39,643 nt of DNA from Sphingobium sp. (lineage in GTDB: Bacteria; Pseudomonadota; Alphaproteobacteria; Sphingomonadales; Sphingomonadaceae), in the NCBI GenBank assembly GCA_017744605.1, contig JAGIAZ010000022.1:1-39643 (forward strand), in the 5' to 3' direction. The position numbers were made by a program, and so were the translations under genes. Shown here piece after piece: positions 17,439 to 26,264 of the stretch (position 1 is the stretch's first letter; every line of letters starts with the position of its first letter). Under the pieces are notes generated by a model, which did no database searches, was not told the origin of the DNA, and saw only the letters and a list, made by a program, of their open reading frames with translations.

Positions 17439-18248
17439 ATGAGCGCAGATCCCATTCGCGTTGCCGCTTTCTATCGTTTCGCCCAGGTCGGCGAACCGGA
17501 AACCCTCGCCGCGTGGCTGCGCGAGGCTGGCCGGGCGCTGGATATCAAGGGCTCGATCATCGTCGCGAGCGAAGGCGCGAACGGCACGATTGCCGGCGCG
17601 CCCGACGCCGTCGCGGCCCTGCTTGACTCGTTGCGCGGCGAGCCGGGCTTCGAAGGGCTCACGCCGCGCCTGCACGATGCGCCGGCGGTGCCGTTTCTGC
17701 GCTGGAAGGTGAAAGTGAAGCGCGAGATCGTGACCCTGGGCGTGCCGGTCGACGCGGCCGGCGGCGCGGGCGCACATGTCGCGCCGGCCGACTGGAACGC
17801 CCTGATTGCGGACCCGGACACCGTCATCATCGACACGCGCAACGATTATGAGGTCGCGATCGGCAGCTTCGCCGGTGCGATCGATCCGCGGACCGCGAGC
17901 TTCGGCGACTTCCCGGCCTGGTTCGATGCACAGGCCGAGACGTGGCGGGCGGAAGGCCGCCGGCCCAGGATCGCCATGTTCTGCACCGGCGGCATCCGGT
18001 GCGAGAAATCGACCGCCTATGCCCGCGCGCGCGGCTTCGACGAAGTCTATCATCTGAAGGGCGGCATTCTCGCTTATCTTGCCGAGATCGAGGCCACCGA
18101 CAGCCTGTGGCGCGGCGAATGCTTCCTGTTCGACGAGCGCGTCTCGATTACCCATGGCGAAGCGCTGGGCGACGCGAGGCTATGTCCGGATTGTGGCCAG
18201 CCAATCCTGGCCGACGATCACGACTGCACCTCAGCGCAGGGCGAGTAG
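17439..18248 (+). CDS. trhO: Oxygen-dependent tRNA uridine-34 hydroxylase (rhodanese family)
   Basis: A 269-residue protein of the TrhO/YceA family, which hydroxylates U34 of certain tRNAs as the first step toward cmo5U or mo5U. It has an N-terminal ferredoxin-like UPF0176 domain (AFYRFAQVGEPETLAAWLRE, GSIIVASEGANGTIAG), then the rhodanese domain (DTVIIDTRNDYEVAIGSFAGA). The active-site loop is MFCTGGIRCEKSTAY with the catalytic Cys near residue 182, and the C-terminal Cys pair CPDCGQPI closes the protein. The start and length match the family. The last 18 bases overlap the end of the convergent protease gene, so the two transcripts are antisense at their 3' ends. Confidence 0.92.
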   Translation: MSADPIRVAAFYRFAQVGEPETLAAWLREAGRALDIKGSIIVASEGANGTIAGAPDAVAALLDSLRGEPGFEGLTPRLHDAPAVPFLRWKVKVKREIVTLGVPVDAAGGAGAHVAPADWNALIADPDTVIIDTRNDYEVAIGSFAGAIDPRTASFGDFPAWFDAQAETWRAEGRRPRIAMFCTGGIRCEKSTAYARARGFDEVYHLKGGILAYLAEIEATDSLWRGECFLFDERVSITHGEALGDARLCPDCGQPILADDHDCTSAQGE

Positions 18249-19271
18249 CCGCTCCGCATTGTCGGTCTGCGATCCTTGCGGCAGCTGGAAATCGACATGG
18301 CGATTGCCGAAGTCGATCGCCACGCGGTCGAACATGCGCAGCATCCGCATGCCGAGCAGCATGGCCGGGCGGTCGGACAGGTCGAGTTCCGCGAAGGGCG
18401 CGGCGTCCAGGAAGACCATCGGCACATTGTCGAGGGTCACGGAATCGATCTGGATGTGCCGCACGATGGCGAACTGCGCGTCGATCGACTGGCCGGTGAC
18501 CGATGTGATCTGGACCTTGGTCGGCGGGGCGACCAGCTTCTTCAGCTTGAGATTCCGGAACAGCGCCATGTTGCCCACGCTGGTCTCGGCGCCCGTGTCG
18601 AGGATGATGTTGACCTTCTTCCCGTCGACCTTCGAGTTGACGAGGATGAGCTGGCCGAGCTTGGTGCGCGCCTGCACGACGATGGTGTTGCGGTCATAGG
18701 CCGAGAAGCCGATGGGCGAACTCTTGCTGATGGCCAGTTGCCGCTTCTTGAAATCGAGCGTCACGCGCTTGTTCTTGAGGCCGTCGAGTCCGATGAGCCC
18801 GGCGCTGCCCAGCGCCTCGTGCGCGATGCTGAGCACCGGCAGGTCGCTGATCACCTGGCTGCCGAACTGGATACGGTCGAGATGGACCGCGGCGACCGTC
18901 TCGCGTCCCGCCATGCTGACGATTTCCACGGGCGGCAGGGTCTGCAGAGACAGCCGCTGGGCCAACTCCGTGGCAACGATCGAGCGGTAGGAGCCTGTGT
19001 CGACGATGAAGGGATAAGGCCCGCCCTGGCCGATCTCGACGGGCAGCGTCATGCGGTCGGCATCGTCCGCGCCGATGCGCAGGAAATCGATGGCGGTGTC
19101 GGCGACATTGAGGAGAGGCGCGGTTGACGGCGCATCAGCCGTTGCGGCGCTGGCCGCAGCCTTATCGGCGGGTAGCGATGCGTCCGGGATCGCCGCGACC
19201 GGCCCGGCAAGAGTGACGGCGGCCAGCCCCAAGGCGAGCGACCGCAGCAAGCGCGGTTTCGGCAGGAACAT
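18231..19271 (-). CDS. Retropepsin-like aspartic protease with two catalytic motifs
   Basis: A 346-residue protein with an N-terminal signal-like segment (LRSLALGLAAVTLAGPVAAI), so probably periplasmic. Two retropepsin-like modules are in tandem: DTG at 91-93 (PFIVDTGSYRS) and DTG at 225-227 (NIILDTGAETS). Each is followed by a hydrophobic segment and a GLDGL or GMRML flap-like block, so one polypeptide could form a pepsin-like pseudo-dimer. The family is the bacterial aspartyl protease group (PF13650/PF13975 type). Substrates are not known. The gene is upstream of pdeM on the same strand but separated by trhO on the opposite strand, so it is likely monocistronic. Confidence 0.85.
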   Translation of the reverse strand: MFLPKPRLLRSLALGLAAVTLAGPVAAIPDASLPADKAAASAATADAPSTAPLLNVADTAIDFLRIGADDADRMTLPVEIGQGGPYPFIVDTGSYRSIVATELAQRLSLQTLPPVEIVSMAGRETVAAVHLDRIQFGSQVISDLPVLSIAHEALGSAGLIGLDGLKNKRVTLDFKKRQLAISKSSPIGFSAYDRNTIVVQARTKLGQLILVNSKVDGKKVNIILDTGAETSVGNMALFRNLKLKKLVAPPTKVQITSVTGQSIDAQFAIVRHIQIDSVTLDNVPMVFLDAAPFAELDLSDRPAMLLGMRMLRMFDRVAIDFGNRHVDFQLPQGSQTDNAERLLALR

Positions 19272-19467
19272 GTGGCTCTCCTATCCACCTCCGTCATGCC
19301 AGAATAACACGGCTGTACGGCGGCGCCAATCGGCTTGCAGTGCGGGTGCGAAGGGGAGGCTGGGTCGTGAACTTGCACGCACACCGGTTCGAAGTGTCTG
19401 CCTTCAGGGGGTCACGCGGGCGGGCAGAACGGCGGGAATTGGGGTGGAAGCGGACATTTCCAAAATC

Positions 19468-19666
19468 GTCATGCTGAACTTGTTGGTGATTATCCCGTTG
19501 GAGCAGATAGCCGTTCCCCGGCGCAGGCCGGGGCCCAGTCTCGACGCGAAGCGTCGAATAGCTGTTATCGGACGCGCGTCTCCGTTCAGTCTGGACCCCG
19601 GCCTGCGCCGGGGAACAGCCTATCCCTTGTCTTAAAGGTATAATCGCCAAACAAATTCAGGGTGAC
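19468..19666 (-). mobile_element. Composite MITE-like element, copy B (uninterrupted)
   Basis: 199 bases with REP halves at both ends (GTCATGCTGAACTTGTT at the left, ATTCAGGGTGAC at the right) and inner inverted termini GGTGATTATCCC and GGTATAATCGCC. The 104-base core is at 19513-19616. Reverse-complemented, the core aligns without gaps to 10374-10477 with 14 differences. The arm contains the uninterrupted site CCTTTAAGACAAGG that carries the 148-bp insertion in copy A. It sits between the protease gene and the helicase gene. The rest of this 456-base gap (19272-19727) shows no gene. Confidence 0.82.
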
Positions 19667-19727
19667 GAAGAAGCAATGGCGGAAAGGTTGTCGTATCCTG
19701 ACAGTCGGCTTTTCTAAAGCTACCATC

Positions 19728-22139
19728 TCAATCCGGCGTCATCGCGATCCGCCCCAGCGCATCCGCAGCCTCGCTCAGCAGCAAATTCTCAGTCTCCTGC
19801 TGCGCAACATTCTCGCGGCCGATCATGATCAGCACCGGCACGGCCAGGGGGCTGACGCGCTCCAGTTCCTTGTGGACGATGGTGCCTGCCGCGCGGTCGA
19901 GCAGTTCGCCGAGGCGTCCGACGTCGGTCATGCGCGCGCGGGCGTCCGCCCAGGCGGCGCGCAGCAGCAGGTGATCGGGCTCGTAGCGGCGCAGCACGTC
20001 GTAGATGAGATCGGTCGAGAAGCTGACTTGCCGGCCTGTCTTGCGGGTGCCGGGCTGCTGGCGCTCGATGAGGCCGGAGATCACCGCCACGTCGCGGAAG
20101 GCGCGCTTGAGGAGCGAGCTTTCCTCGACCCAGGCGATGAATTCATGATCGAGGATATCGGCGGAGAACAGGCTCGCCGGATCCTTGACCGGCTCCAGCC
20201 CGTAGACGCCGAGCGAATAATCATTGGCGACGAAGCCGATCGGCTTGAGGCCGCGCTCCTCCATGCGCCGCGTCAGCAGCATGCCGAGCGACTGGTGCGC
20301 GTTCCAGCCTTCGAAGCTGTAGACGACCATATAGTGCAGGCTCTCGTGCGGGAAGGTCTCGACGAGCAGCTGGTCCGGCCGCGGCAGCACCGAGCGGAGC
20401 TGCTGCATGGCGAGCCACTCGTGCACGTCGGTCGGGAAGCGGTGCCATTCGCCGGGCGAGGCGATGAACCGGCGGACCTTGTCGGCGAGGTGCGTGGTCA
20501 TCGCCATGCGCGTTCCGCCCCAGCTCGGGATGCGCGCCGATTTGGTGCTGGCGCGGACGATCAGTTCGCCCTCGGTCTGGCGGACGAGCTCAAGGGACAT
20601 GCCCGAGAAGAAGAAGCGGTCGCCGGGCGAAATCGTCGCGGCAAAGGCTTCCTCGATCGTGCCGAGCTTGCGGCCATTGGCGAACCGTATGTCGAGCGCG
20701 GGCTGGTCGACGATGATGCCGGCGTTGATGCGGTGCTGCTGGGCGATGCGCGGATGGGCGATGCGCCAGGTCCCGTCCGGATTCTGAACCAGCCGCTGGA
20801 AGCGGTCATAAGCCCGCAGCGCATAGCCCCCGGTCGAGACGAACTGCAGCAGCTCATCGATCTGCGCGCGGGTGAGCGCGGCATAGGGCCAGGCGCTGGT
20901 GACTTCGGCATGGAGCTGGGCAGGGTCGATGGGCCCGGCGCAGGCCAGCGCCATGATATGCTGGGCAAGCACGTCGTTGGCGCCGGGGCGGAAGCGCTCA
21001 GGGTCGCGCTCGCCGGCCATCACGGCGTCATAAGCGGCCTGTGCCTCGAGATATTCGAAGCGATTGCCCGGGATCAGGATCGCCTTGCTGGGCTCGTCGA
21101 GGCGGTGGTTCGAGCGGCCGATGCGCTGGAGCAGGCGCGACGAGCCCTTGGGCGCGCCCATCTGGATCACGCAGTCGACATCGCCCCAGTCGATGCCGAG
21201 ATCGAGGCTCGCGGTCGCGACGAGGCCGCGCAGCTTCCCCGCCGCCATCGCCGCCTCGACCTTGCGCCGCGCTTCGCGGCTGAGGCTGCCGTGGTGGATG
21301 CCGATGGGCAGGTTCTCGTCATTCTCCGACCACAGCTCCTGGAAGGTGAGCTCGGCGAGGCTGCGCGTGTTGCAGAAGACGAGCGTCATCTTGTTGGCGG
21401 CGATCAGCTCGATCACCTGCTTGGCCGCATAGACGCCGCTATGGCCGGACCAGGGCACGCGATCCTGCGGGATGAAGATCTGCAGGTCCGGCGGCGCACC
21501 CGGCTCGCCTTCGACCAGCGCGACATGCTCCGCCCGTCCACCCGGCGCCAGCCATTCGCGATATTTGTCCGGCTCCGCGACGGTGGCGGAGAGGCCGACG
21601 CGCCGCAGGGTGGGCCGGATCGCTTGCAGCCGCGACATGGAGAGCGCGAGCAGGTCGCCCCGCTTGTCCGGCGCGAAGGCATGGATCTCGTCGATGATGA
21701 CGGTGTCGAGATCGGCGAAGATCAGGTCGGCGTCGGGGTAAGAGAGCAGCAGCGAGAGCGACTCCGGCGTCGTCAGCAGCATCTGCGGCGGCCGGGCGCG
21801 CTGGCGGGCCTTGCGGTCGGATGGTGTGTCGCCGCTACGCGTCTCGACGCGGATGTCGAGGCCCATCTCGGCGATGGGCGTCAGCAGGTTGCGCTGCACG
21901 TCGACCGCGAGGGCCTTGAGGGGCGAGATATAGAGGCTGTGCAACCCGTTCCTGGGCCGCTCGATCAGGTCGACGAGGCTGGGAAGGAAGCCGGCCAACG
22001 TCTTGCCGGCGCCGGTCGGGGCGACCAGCAGTGCGTGTTCGCCGTGCCCGGCGGCATCGAGCATGCCCGCCTGATGGCGGCGCAGCGACCAGCCGCGCGA
22101 TGCGAGCCAGCTTTCGATGACGGGAGGAAGGGCGGGCAT
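19728..22139 (-). CDS. Ligase-associated DNA damage response DEXH-box helicase (Lhr-like)
   Basis: An 803-residue superfamily 2 helicase. Walker A PTGAGKT is at 41-47, DEIH at 150-153 (IIDEIHAFAPDKRGD), and SATV for motif III follows about 30 residues later. Motif IV/V/VI regions (LVFCNTRSLAEL, ATASLDLGIDWGDVDCVIQMG, SRLLQRIGRSNH) are typical of the Lhr/DUF-containing group. The C-terminal half has the winged-helix and Lhr-type beta-barrel extension. The N-terminus (LPPVIESWLASRGWSLRRHQAGML) matches the helicase found with PdeM and the special DNA ligase. The start at 22139 was chosen by similarity; a GTG nine codons further upstream is possible. The companion ligase and exonuclease genes are not in the window. 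Confidence 0.9.
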   Translation of the reverse strand: MPALPPVIESWLASRGWSLRRHQAGMLDAAGHGEHALLVAPTGAGKTLAGFLPSLVDLIERPRNGLHSLYISPLKALAVDVQRNLLTPIAEMGLDIRVETRSGDTPSDRKARQRARPPQMLLTTPESLSLLLSYPDADLIFADLDTVIIDEIHAFAPDKRGDLLALSMSRLQAIRPTLRRVGLSATVAEPDKYREWLAPGGRAEHVALVEGEPGAPPDLQIFIPQDRVPWSGHSGVYAAKQVIELIAANKMTLVFCNTRSLAELTFQELWSENDENLPIGIHHGSLSREARRKVEAAMAAGKLRGLVATASLDLGIDWGDVDCVIQMGAPKGSSRLLQRIGRSNHRLDEPSKAILIPGNRFEYLEAQAAYDAVMAGERDPERFRPGANDVLAQHIMALACAGPIDPAQLHAEVTSAWPYAALTRAQIDELLQFVSTGGYALRAYDRFQRLVQNPDGTWRIAHPRIAQQHRINAGIIVDQPALDIRFANGRKLGTIEEAFAATISPGDRFFFSGMSLELVRQTEGELIVRASTKSARIPSWGGTRMAMTTHLADKVRRFIASPGEWHRFPTDVHEWLAMQQLRSVLPRPDQLLVETFPHESLHYMVVYSFEGWNAHQSLGMLLTRRMEERGLKPIGFVANDYSLGVYGLEPVKDPASLFSADILDHEFIAWVEESSLLKRAFRDVAVISGLIERQQPGTRKTGRQVSFSTDLIYDVLRRYEPDHLLLRAAWADARARMTDVGRLGELLDRAAGTIVHKELERVSPLAVPVLIMIGRENVAQQETENLLLSEAADALGRIAMTPD

Positions 22140-22463
22140 CAGCCCAAGATGGCGTCGGACGCGCACAAAATGAAGGCGCTTCTCGCTGATCGACCTCGCT
22201 GGACGTCATCCCGGGTCAAGTCCGGGCCGACGAAGTAGAGCATGCGGGCTTCGATTTCACTCGGGCCGGGGAATTCGATCCGCGAAGACCAAAAAAAAGG
22301 CCGCCCCGAAGGACGGCCTGGAAGTTTTAGGAGAGGATGCCTGAAAGGCCCGATCCGTATGTATTGCATACAATTTCTTCGCAAGTGCGAAATGCGTTGC
22401 CTTGCGTGCAAAATTTGCAAGCTAACGATTGTTGCAGCCATATTGGCGAGATTTTCGCAACTT
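22140..22463. other. Gene-free region between helicase and phosphomannomutase genes
   Basis: No supported frame in 324 bases. It holds a short repeat CATCCCGGGTCAAGTCCGGG (22208-22227, a CCCGGGTCAAG-type REP), the terminator of the phosphomannomutase gene (22291-22319), a GTATG/CATAC dyad (22357-22371) and a TGCAAA-A-TTTGCA palindrome (22407-22419). The sequence from about 22340 on is markedly AT-rich. Confidence 0.5.
22291..22319 (-). terminator. Terminator of the phosphomannomutase gene
   Basis: On the minus strand: stem AGGCCGTCC/GGGCGGCCT (one T-G pair) with a TTCG tetraloop, followed by a run of eight T. It lies 145 bases past the stop codon, so a long 3' untranslated region or a separate small transcript from the AT-rich stretch is possible. 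Confidence 0.9.
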
Positions 22464-23846
22464 TCAGTGGCCTGCTTGCGGCCCGCGTTCGAGACCGGAA
22501 AGCGCCAGTTGCTCGTCGATTTGAGCCATTAAGCGTTCGAGCCCCGATTCGCTCTTCGCTTCGGCGCGCGCGACCAGCACGTCCTGCGTGTTGGAGGCGC
22601 GCAGCAGCCACCAGCCGTCGGCGGTGTTCACCCGGGCACCGTCGGTATTGTCGACCTTCGCGCCCGCAGCGGCGAGGCGATCGAGCACTTCCTGGATCAC
22701 GGCGAACTTGCGACTCTCGTCGACCTGGAAGCGCAGCTCCGGCGTATTGACCATGGCCGGCATCTCGCCGCGCAGCTGAGTCACCGACTTGCCCGAGGCG
22801 CTCGCCGCGCGAATGAGCCGCACCGCCGCATAGAGGGCATCGTCGAAGCCGTAATATTGGTGCTTGAAGAAGATGTGGCCGCTCATCTCGCCGGCCAGCG
22901 GGCTGCCGGTCTCCTTCATCTTGGACTTGATGAGGCTGTGCCCGGTCTTCCACATCAGCGGCTTGCCGCCCAGTTCCGCCACGCGGTCGAACAGCGCCTG
23001 GCTGGCCTTCACGTCGGCAATGATGGTCGCGCCCGGCACGTCCTTCAGCACCGGCTCGGCGAAGATCGCCAGCAGCTGGTCGCCCCAGATCACGCGCCCT
23101 TCGCCGTCGATCGCGCCGATGCGGTCGCCGTCTCCGTCGAAGGCCACGCCGAAGTCCAGGCCTTTCTCCGCGACCAGCGCGCGCAGGTCGGCGAGGTTCT
23201 TTTCCTCGGTCGGGTCGGGATGGTGATTGGGGAAGGCGCCGTCGACATCGGTGAACAGCGTGAAATGCTCGCCCGGCAGCAGCTTCACCAGCTTCTCGAC
23301 CACCGGCCCAGCAGCGCCGTTGCCCGCGTCCCAGCCGATCCGGTAGCCCTTGCCGTCGAAGCCTTCGACGAGCCGGTCGACATAGCGGTCCATGATGTCG
23401 ACCTGCTCGCTGTCCGCGGCGCCGTCCTCCCAGTCGCCGCTCGCCGCCATGGTGCCCAGCGCCTGAATATCGGCGCCGAAGAACGGGCCGTGCCGGAAGA
23501 CCATCTTGAAGCCGTTATAGTTGGCGGGGTTGTGGCTGCCGGTGATCTGGATGCCACCGTCAACGTCGAGCACGGACTCGGCATAATAGAGCATGGGGGT
23601 CGGGCCCTCGCCGATGCGCAGGACGTGGATGCCGCTCTCGTTGAGACCCGCGACCAAGGCCGCCTCCAGCCCGGGCGAGGACAGGCGTCCGTCATAGCCG
23701 ACCGCCACTTTCGATCCGCCCGCGCGCTTGACGATCGAACCGAAGCCCCGGCCGATCGCGTACGCATCTTCTTCGCCCAGCGTCTCGCCGACGATGCCTC
23801 TGATGTCATATTCGCGCAAAGAGGTCGGGTGAAACTGATGCGTCAT
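22464..23846 (-). CDS. Phosphomannomutase/phosphoglucomutase
   Basis: A 460-residue alpha-D-phosphohexomutase (ManB/AlgC type) that interconverts hexose 6- and 1-phosphates for polysaccharide and nucleotide-sugar synthesis in the cytoplasm. The phosphoserine motif is TGSHNP with S104. The metal loop DGDGDR is at 237-242. The sugar-binding loop GEMSGH is near residue 340, and the phosphate-binding C-terminal loop contains [15 protein letters not shown]. The N-terminus ([16 protein letters not shown]) fits the family and fixes the start. Length is standard. It is transcribed away from the J-domain gene and ends in a strong terminator. Confidence 0.95.
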   Translation of the reverse strand: MTHQFHPTSLREYDIRGIVGETLGEEDAYAIGRGFGSIVKRAGGSKVAVGYDGRLSSPGLEAALVAGLNESGIHVLRIGEGPTPMLYYAESVLDVDGGIQITGSHNPANYNGFKMVFRHGPFFGADIQALGTMAASGDWEDGAADSEQVDIMDRYVDRLVEGFDGKGYRIGWDAGNGAAGPVVEKLVKLLPGEHFTLFTDVDGAFPNHHPDPTEEKNLADLRALVAEKGLDFGVAFDGDGDRIGAIDGEGRVIWGDQLLAIFAEPVLKDVPGATIIADVKASQALFDRVAELGGKPLMWKTGHSLIKSKMKETGSPLAGEMSGHIFFKHQYYGFDDALYAAVRLIRAASASGKSVTQLRGEMPAMVNTPELRFQVDESRKFAVIQEVLDRLAAAGAKVDNTDGARVNTADGWWLLRASNTQDVLVARAEAKSESGLERLMAQIDEQLALSGLERGPQAGH

Positions 23847-23921
23847 TCGGGCTCCCCAATCATGGTGTGGTCGGTACAGGAGCTGGCGCGTCTAGGCCAG
23901 CCAGGCTGCAACTCCGTTAAA

Positions 23922-24326
23922 TCACTGCGGTTCCGCGCGAAGCAAAAGGTCGCGCGCGGCATTGAGGCGGGCGGCCAGGGCTTCGGTGCCGCCACTGTCG
24001 GGATGGTTGCGGGCGATGAGGCGGCGATGCGCGGCGACGATCGCGTCGCGGCCCGCGTCGGGCGACAGGCCGAGCAGGTCGCGCGCCTCGGCGAGTTGCA
24101 TATCCTGCGCGAATGGCTTGGCGGCGGGCTTCCTGAATTTGGGTCGGCGCAGCCAGAATGCGCCGCCCGCGGTGAGCAGCAGGGCGGGGACAAGTTCGCC
24201 CTTGGCAAGCAGGGCGATGCCGATCGCCATCGCGCCGATCGCGGGCCAGTTGCGCCGGTCGCGCACCAGCTTGCCGCCGAAGGTGAGCCAGAGCACCGCA
24301 ACGGCGAGGAGCGCGGCGAGAATCAT
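23922..24326 (-). CDS. Membrane-anchored J-domain protein
   Basis: A 134-residue protein with an N-terminal membrane helix (MILAALLAVAVLWLTFGGKL), a second hydrophobic stretch (about 28-58), and a short C-terminal J-domain with the HPD motif at 108-110 (RRLIARNHPDSGGTEALAARLN). This architecture resembles Tim14/DnaJC19-like J-proteins, which stimulate an Hsp70. The partner here would be DnaK; that is inference. The gene ends 75 bases before the phosphomannomutase start and begins 29 bases after the mipZ stop, so mipZ, this gene and the mutase may form one unit on the minus strand. Confidence 0.8.
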   Translation of the reverse strand: MILAALLAVAVLWLTFGGKLVRDRRNWPAIGAMAIGIALLAKGELVPALLLTAGGAFWLRRPKFRKPAAKPFAQDMQLAEARDLLGLSPDAGRDAIVAAHRRLIARNHPDSGGTEALAARLNAARDLLLRAEPQ

Positions 24327-24355
24327 TCGGGGATCATGCGGCGCTCATGCCTTTC

Positions 24356-25180
24356 TCAGGCGGCCGTCTCGACGAAGGCTCGCGCACCCGACATGGGAAG
24401 CGCCAGGCCCGCGATCATCTCGCGCAGTTCCTGCCGCGCGGCGATGTGGCTGACGCCGAGCTCGCCCAGATGCCCCTTGTCGAGCAGCGTGAGGCCCGAG
24501 GGAAACAGCTCGCGGAAGATGACGCGCTCGGACAGGCCCGGAATCACGCGGAAGCCGACTCGCTTGGACAGCTCGGCCAATGCTTCGCCGACGCGCTTCT
24601 GGTTGCGGGCCTCCATATGGTGGAGGCGGTTGCGCAGCACGACCCAGTCGATCTGCACGCCGTCCGCCTTGGCGCGCGACTTGCGGGCTTCCCACATCAG
24701 CTCGGAATAGAAGCTGAGGCGCTTCACCTTGAAATTCTCGGGGTCGACCTGGCCGATCAGGTCGAAGTCGACGAAGCTGTCGTTCATCGGCGTGACCAGC
24801 GTGTTGGCGCGGGTGGCGGCATGGCGGGCGACCGGATCGTCGCGGCCCGGCGTGTCGATGATGATGACCGGCAGATCCGCGGCCATTTCCGCGATCAGCG
24901 CGTCCAGGCCTTCGGCATCGCCGTCATGCACGCGCCAGACCGGCGAGGGCAGGTCGATCTCGCGGCGGCGCACGGTCTCGGCGCGGTTCTCGAGATAGCG
25001 GGCGACGGTGCGCTGGCGATAGTCGAGGTCGATCACGCCGACGCGCACGCCCTGCGCGGCGAGCGCCACGGCGGTGTGGACACAGGTCGTCGACTTGCCC
25101 GTGCCCCCCTTTTCGTTGGCGAAGACGATGAGGTGCGGTGCGGGATACGGAGAAGCGCCGTTGCCGGTTGCGCTGGTCAT
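24356..25180 (-). CDS. mipZ: Division plane positioning ATPase MipZ
   Basis: A 274-residue ParA-like ATPase. It has a deviant Walker A EKGGTGKST (K24, K29) preceded by PHLIVFAN, the dimerisation/DNA-binding surface, IIIDTPGRDDPVARHAA (Walker B region), and the MipZ-specific segments TPMNDSFVDFDLIGQVDP and VVLRNRLHHMEARNQ, with a C-terminal GLSERVIFRELFPSGLTLLD. In Caulobacter MipZ forms a bipolar gradient with ParB and inhibits FtsZ, placing the division site; the same role is expected here. The start is the ATG giving MTSATGNGAS; a longer frame upstream is unsupported. It is divergent from panC with 119 bases between the starts. Confidence 0.93.
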   Translation of the reverse strand: MTSATGNGASPYPAPHLIVFANEKGGTGKSTTCVHTAVALAAQGVRVGVIDLDYRQRTVARYLENRAETVRRREIDLPSPVWRVHDGDAEGLDALIAEMAADLPVIIIDTPGRDDPVARHAATRANTLVTPMNDSFVDFDLIGQVDPENFKVKRLSFYSELMWEARKSRAKADGVQIDWVVLRNRLHHMEARNQKRVGEALAELSKRVGFRVIPGLSERVIFRELFPSGLTLLDKGHLGELGVSHIAARQELREMIAGLALPMSGARAFVETAA

Positions 25181-25247
25181 GAGCAAGAGTATCGAGCCTG
25201 TTCTGTAAGTTGCCGGGTTGCTTGACCGAGGGGCGGACAGGCGCGAC

Positions 25248-25281
25248 AAGGCCGCCGCCGTCCCCCTCTTGAGGCGGCCTT
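25248..25281 (+). promoter_or_regulatory. Hairpin in the panC leader
   Basis: Perfect 9-bp stem AAGGCCGCC/GGCGGCCTT with a 16-base loop, ending 18 bases before the panC start and just before its GGAGG. No T-tract follows, so it would act on translation or message stability rather than termination. This is only a structural observation. Confidence 0.4.
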
Positions 25282-25299
25282 ATCGGAGGCTGGTGCGCC

Positions 25300-26142
25300 G
25301 TGCAAATCTTCCGTGACGTCGATGCGCTGAGGCGGGGCCTGGCCTCGCTCAGGGATGATGGCGGGCATGTCGCGATGGTGCCGACCATGGGCGCGTTGCA
25401 TGCGGGGCACATGGCGCTGGTGACCGAAGCGCAGCGCCGCGCGGCTCGCGTCGTCGTCTCGATCTTCGTCAATCCCACGCAATTCGGCCCCAATGAGGAT
25501 CTCTCCGCTTATCCGCGCCGCGAGGCGGACGATGCGGCGATGCTGCGCGAGGCGGGCGTCGACATCCTCTGGGCGCCGGGTGTCGAGGCCATGTATCCGG
25601 ATGGCTTCGCGACCAGCATCCGCGTGTCCGGTCTGAGCGAGGAACTGGACGGCGCGCATCGTCCCGGCCATTTCGACGGTGTCGCCACGGTCGTCGCCAA
25701 GCTCTTCGGGCAGGTGCGCCCGGACATCGCCTGCTTCGGCGAGAAGGATTACCAGCAGCTCGCGATCATTCGCCGGCTCGTCGCGGACCTCGATCTCGGC
25801 GTCGAGATCGTCGGCGTACCGACCGTGCGCGATCCCGACGGGCTCGCCCTCTCGTCGCGCAATGCCTATCTCTCGCCCGACGAACGGGAACAGGCCCTGG
25901 CGCTCCCGAGGGCCCTCAACGAGGCAGCGCGCGCCATCGTCGCCGGCGCGGATGTCGCGCTGGCGCTGGCCGAGGCCGCCGATGCCATTCGTGTCGGGGG
26001 ATTCGAATCGGTCGATTATGTCGAGCTGCGCGACGCGGCGAACCTCAAGCGAATCGATTCGCTTGACGGCCCCGCCCGCCTCCTCGCCGCCGCCCGCATC
26101 GGCCGGACCCGCCTCATCGACAATATCGCCGTTAACCTGTGA
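25300..26142 (+). CDS. panC: Pantothenate synthetase
   Basis: A 280-residue cytoplasmic ligase that condenses pantoate and beta-alanine with ATP to form pantothenate, the vitamin B5 precursor of coenzyme A. Signatures: VPTMGALHAGH with the HIGH-like HAGH at 34-37, SIFVNPTQFGPNEDLSAYPR, GHFDGVATVVAKLF, CFGEKDYQQLAIIRR, and DPDGLALSSRNAYLSPDER near the C-terminal third. Translation starts at GTG (GTGCAAATC), with GGAGG thirteen bases upstream. Length is normal. No panB or panD neighbour is in the window. Confidence 0.95.
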   Translation: MQIFRDVDALRRGLASLRDDGGHVAMVPTMGALHAGHMALVTEAQRRAARVVVSIFVNPTQFGPNEDLSAYPRREADDAAMLREAGVDILWAPGVEAMYPDGFATSIRVSGLSEELDGAHRPGHFDGVATVVAKLFGQVRPDIACFGEKDYQQLAIIRRLVADLDLGVEIVGVPTVRDPDGLALSSRNAYLSPDEREQALALPRALNEAARAIVAGADVALALAEAADAIRVGGFESVDYVELRDAANLKRIDSLDGPARLLAAARIGRTRLIDNIAVNL

Positions 26143-26198
26143 GTTAGGCCTCGCAGCGGGGTTTGTGGCGATACCTATCTTGCGATCCGTGCGCGCCG

Positions 26199-26213
26199 TT
26201 AACTATTTCGTAA
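26199..26213. promoter_or_regulatory. Possible CtrA box upstream of the Sel1 gene
   Basis: TTAA-CTATTTC-GTAA matches the CtrA consensus TTAA-N7-TTAA at seven of eight fixed positions, 52-66 bases before the Sel1 start codon. The window also carries the CtrA-pathway gene divK, but one near-match in an AT-rich gap can arise by chance. Confidence 0.25.
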
Positions 26214-26264
26214 ACAGCGCCGTGCTGATTTGTCGCCATCACAGGACCTAACAGGGGGTTTGTT

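Noticed and set aside
19662..22238. Long plus-strand open frame of about 850 codons opposite the helicase gene
   Set aside because: It is an antisense shadow of the GC-rich helicase gene; composition is Arg/Ala/Gly/Glu-rich, with no domain, and the minus frame has complete helicase motifs.
22139..22441. Minus-strand frame of 100 codons in the gap after the phosphomannomutase gene
   Set aside because: It reads through the terminator hairpin and a REP, with no ribosome-binding site or family signal.
22857..24710. Plus-strand frame of 617 codons across phosphomannomutase, J-domain and mipZ genes
   Set aside because: It spans three recognised genes on the other strand and shows no family features.
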